From: Calothrix parasitica NIES-267
GTDB taxonomy: Bacteria > Cyanobacteriota > Cyanobacteriia > Cyanobacteriales > Nostocaceae
Assembly (NCBI RefSeq): GCF_002368095.1
Contig: NZ_AP018227.1
Coordinates: 5,670,901 to 5,734,900 of the forward strand
Direction: 5' to 3'
DNA: 64,000 nt
The position numbers and the translations under genes were made by a program. The notes under the pieces were generated by a model. It saw nothing but the letters and a program-made list of their open reading frames with translations, searched no databases and was not told the origin of the DNA. Positions 63,477-64,000 of the stretch are shown here, in pieces. Each line of letters starts with the position of its first letter. Within the stretch, counting starts at the first letter, position 1.

Positions 63477-64000
63477 ATGTCGTTTGAATCAATTCCAGAG
63501 ATTTTAGAGCAACTGCAGCTTGAAGCTTTGTACAAGCAACAGCCCTTACAACGCTTGCTTGATTGTTGGCAAGAAGTTGTTGGAAAAGATGCTTCCGTTC
63601 ATACCCAGCCAATCTCAATAGAACGAGACATTTTGTGGGTCGCAACTTCAGGAGCCGCTTGGTCACAAAACTTGACTTTTGAACGCCAAAGATTGCTAAA
63701 AAAGCTAAATAAAAAATTGCTTACCCCTTTAGTAGATATACGCTTTTCTACTGCTCGTTGGCAACATACCAAAAAAAAATCTTCTTCACAATTAATTGTT
63801 TCGTCTCGCGAGCATCCAAGCTATCTAGAAAATAGCTTGAATCAAAATCAAAATCTCGACCGTCAACCTAAAAGTCCTGACACTGCTTTTAGTAATTGGG
63901 CACAAGCAATAAAAACCCGACATTCAAACTTACCTCTTTGTCCTAACTGTCAATCTCCAACTCCCGAAGGAGAATTACAGCGTTGGGGGATTTGTTCAAT
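63477..64000 (+). CDS. DciA-like (DUF721) protein with C-terminal zinc ribbon, cut by window edge
   Basis: Open from the ATG at 63477 (MSFESIPEILEQLQLEALYK) to the right edge (174 codons). LDCWQEVVGKDASVHTQPISIERDILWVATSGAAWSQNLTF is the DUF721/DciA domain. DciA loads the replicative helicase in bacteria without DnaC. A polar linker follows. Near the edge is LCPNCQSPTPEGELQRWGIC, the start of a zinc ribbon. The 3' end lies outside the window. Cyanobacterial DUF721 proteins with such a tail occur, but I cannot confirm the family count. Confidence 0.85.
   Translation, partial: MSFESIPEILEQLQLEALYKQQPLQRLLDCWQEVVGKDASVHTQPISIERDILWVATSGAAWSQNLTFERQRLLKKLNKKLLTPLVDIRFSTARWQHTKKKSSSQLIVSSREHPSYLENSLNQNQNLDRQPKSPDTAFSNWAQAIKTRHSNLPLCPNCQSPTPEGELQRWGICS

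Noticed and set aside
63344-63666. Two short minus-strand frames
   Set aside because: Shadows of the DciA-like gene and its promoter; composition is not protein-like.

Overview
The window comes from a filamentous, probably heterocyst-forming cyanobacterium (Nostocales). The evidence is photosynthesis genes (ndhO, psaE, psb28, a PsbP-like protein, vipp1), the xisH/xisI pair, a PEP-CTERM protein, scattered HIP1 octamers (GCGATCGC, e.g. near 8510, 18173, 42258, 58478), and about twenty blocks of tandem heptamers between genes, the STRR type known from this order. I cannot name genus or species. I found no tRNA, rRNA or CRISPR array.

Layout. 0-5 kb: an accessory locus on the minus strand. It has a winged-helix protein, an ATPase gene that appears to have lost its P-loop part by internal deletion, an unrecognised protein cut by the window edge, and a histone H1-like Lys/Ala/Ser/Thr-rich protein carrying the same winged-helix domain. 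5-18.4 kb: housekeeping and photosynthesis genes (ndhO, psaE-mutM, a fibrillin, a DUF3134 protein, mraY, psb28, dtd, a His-rich CobW GTPase, cysS, an AI-2E-type permease, tldD and tldE). 18.5-20.2 kb: a decayed ISAzo13-type insertion sequence sits inside the 3' end of a ycf66-like gene, with a TTA target duplication and a reconstructable original reading frame. 20.3-21.5 kb: coaD overlapping a coiled-coil protein gene.

21.8-34.4 kb is the most unusual region. Two asparagine-synthetase-like proteins without the N-terminal catalytic Cys flank two related membrane Ser/Thr kinases (one with ankyrin repeats), two tandem zinc-ribbon/membrane/toprim-like paralogs, a PLP-decarboxylase-like protein whose PLP lysine seems to be replaced, and a small antitoxin-like protein. 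The plus-strand and minus-strand halves converge at about 27.17 kb. I infer a signalling or amide-forming locus; its function is not shown by the sequence.

34.8-64 kb is mostly ordinary: lgt, cobM, a flavin reductase, a MIF-like protein, xisH-xisI, rlmN, a two-component sodium/solute symporter, era, an ATPase fused to a PD-(D/E)XK-like domain, an aspartoacylase-like peptidase, a LysR/SnoaL divergent pair, a Maf protein, a PsbP-like protein, a DUF2278-lamin-tail protein, uvrC, a response regulator, a PEP-CTERM protein, an aminotransferase, thioredoxin, vipp1 with a pspA-like paralog, a SPOR-like membrane protein, and a DciA-like (DUF721) gene cut by the right edge.

The non-coding DNA is rich in repeats: two MITE-like families with terminal inverted repeats (103 bp and 105 bp, two full copies each), other palindromic dispersed repeats, and heptamer arrays. 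Some arrays run into genes and create false upstream starts. One low-complexity tract lies in frame inside mutM.
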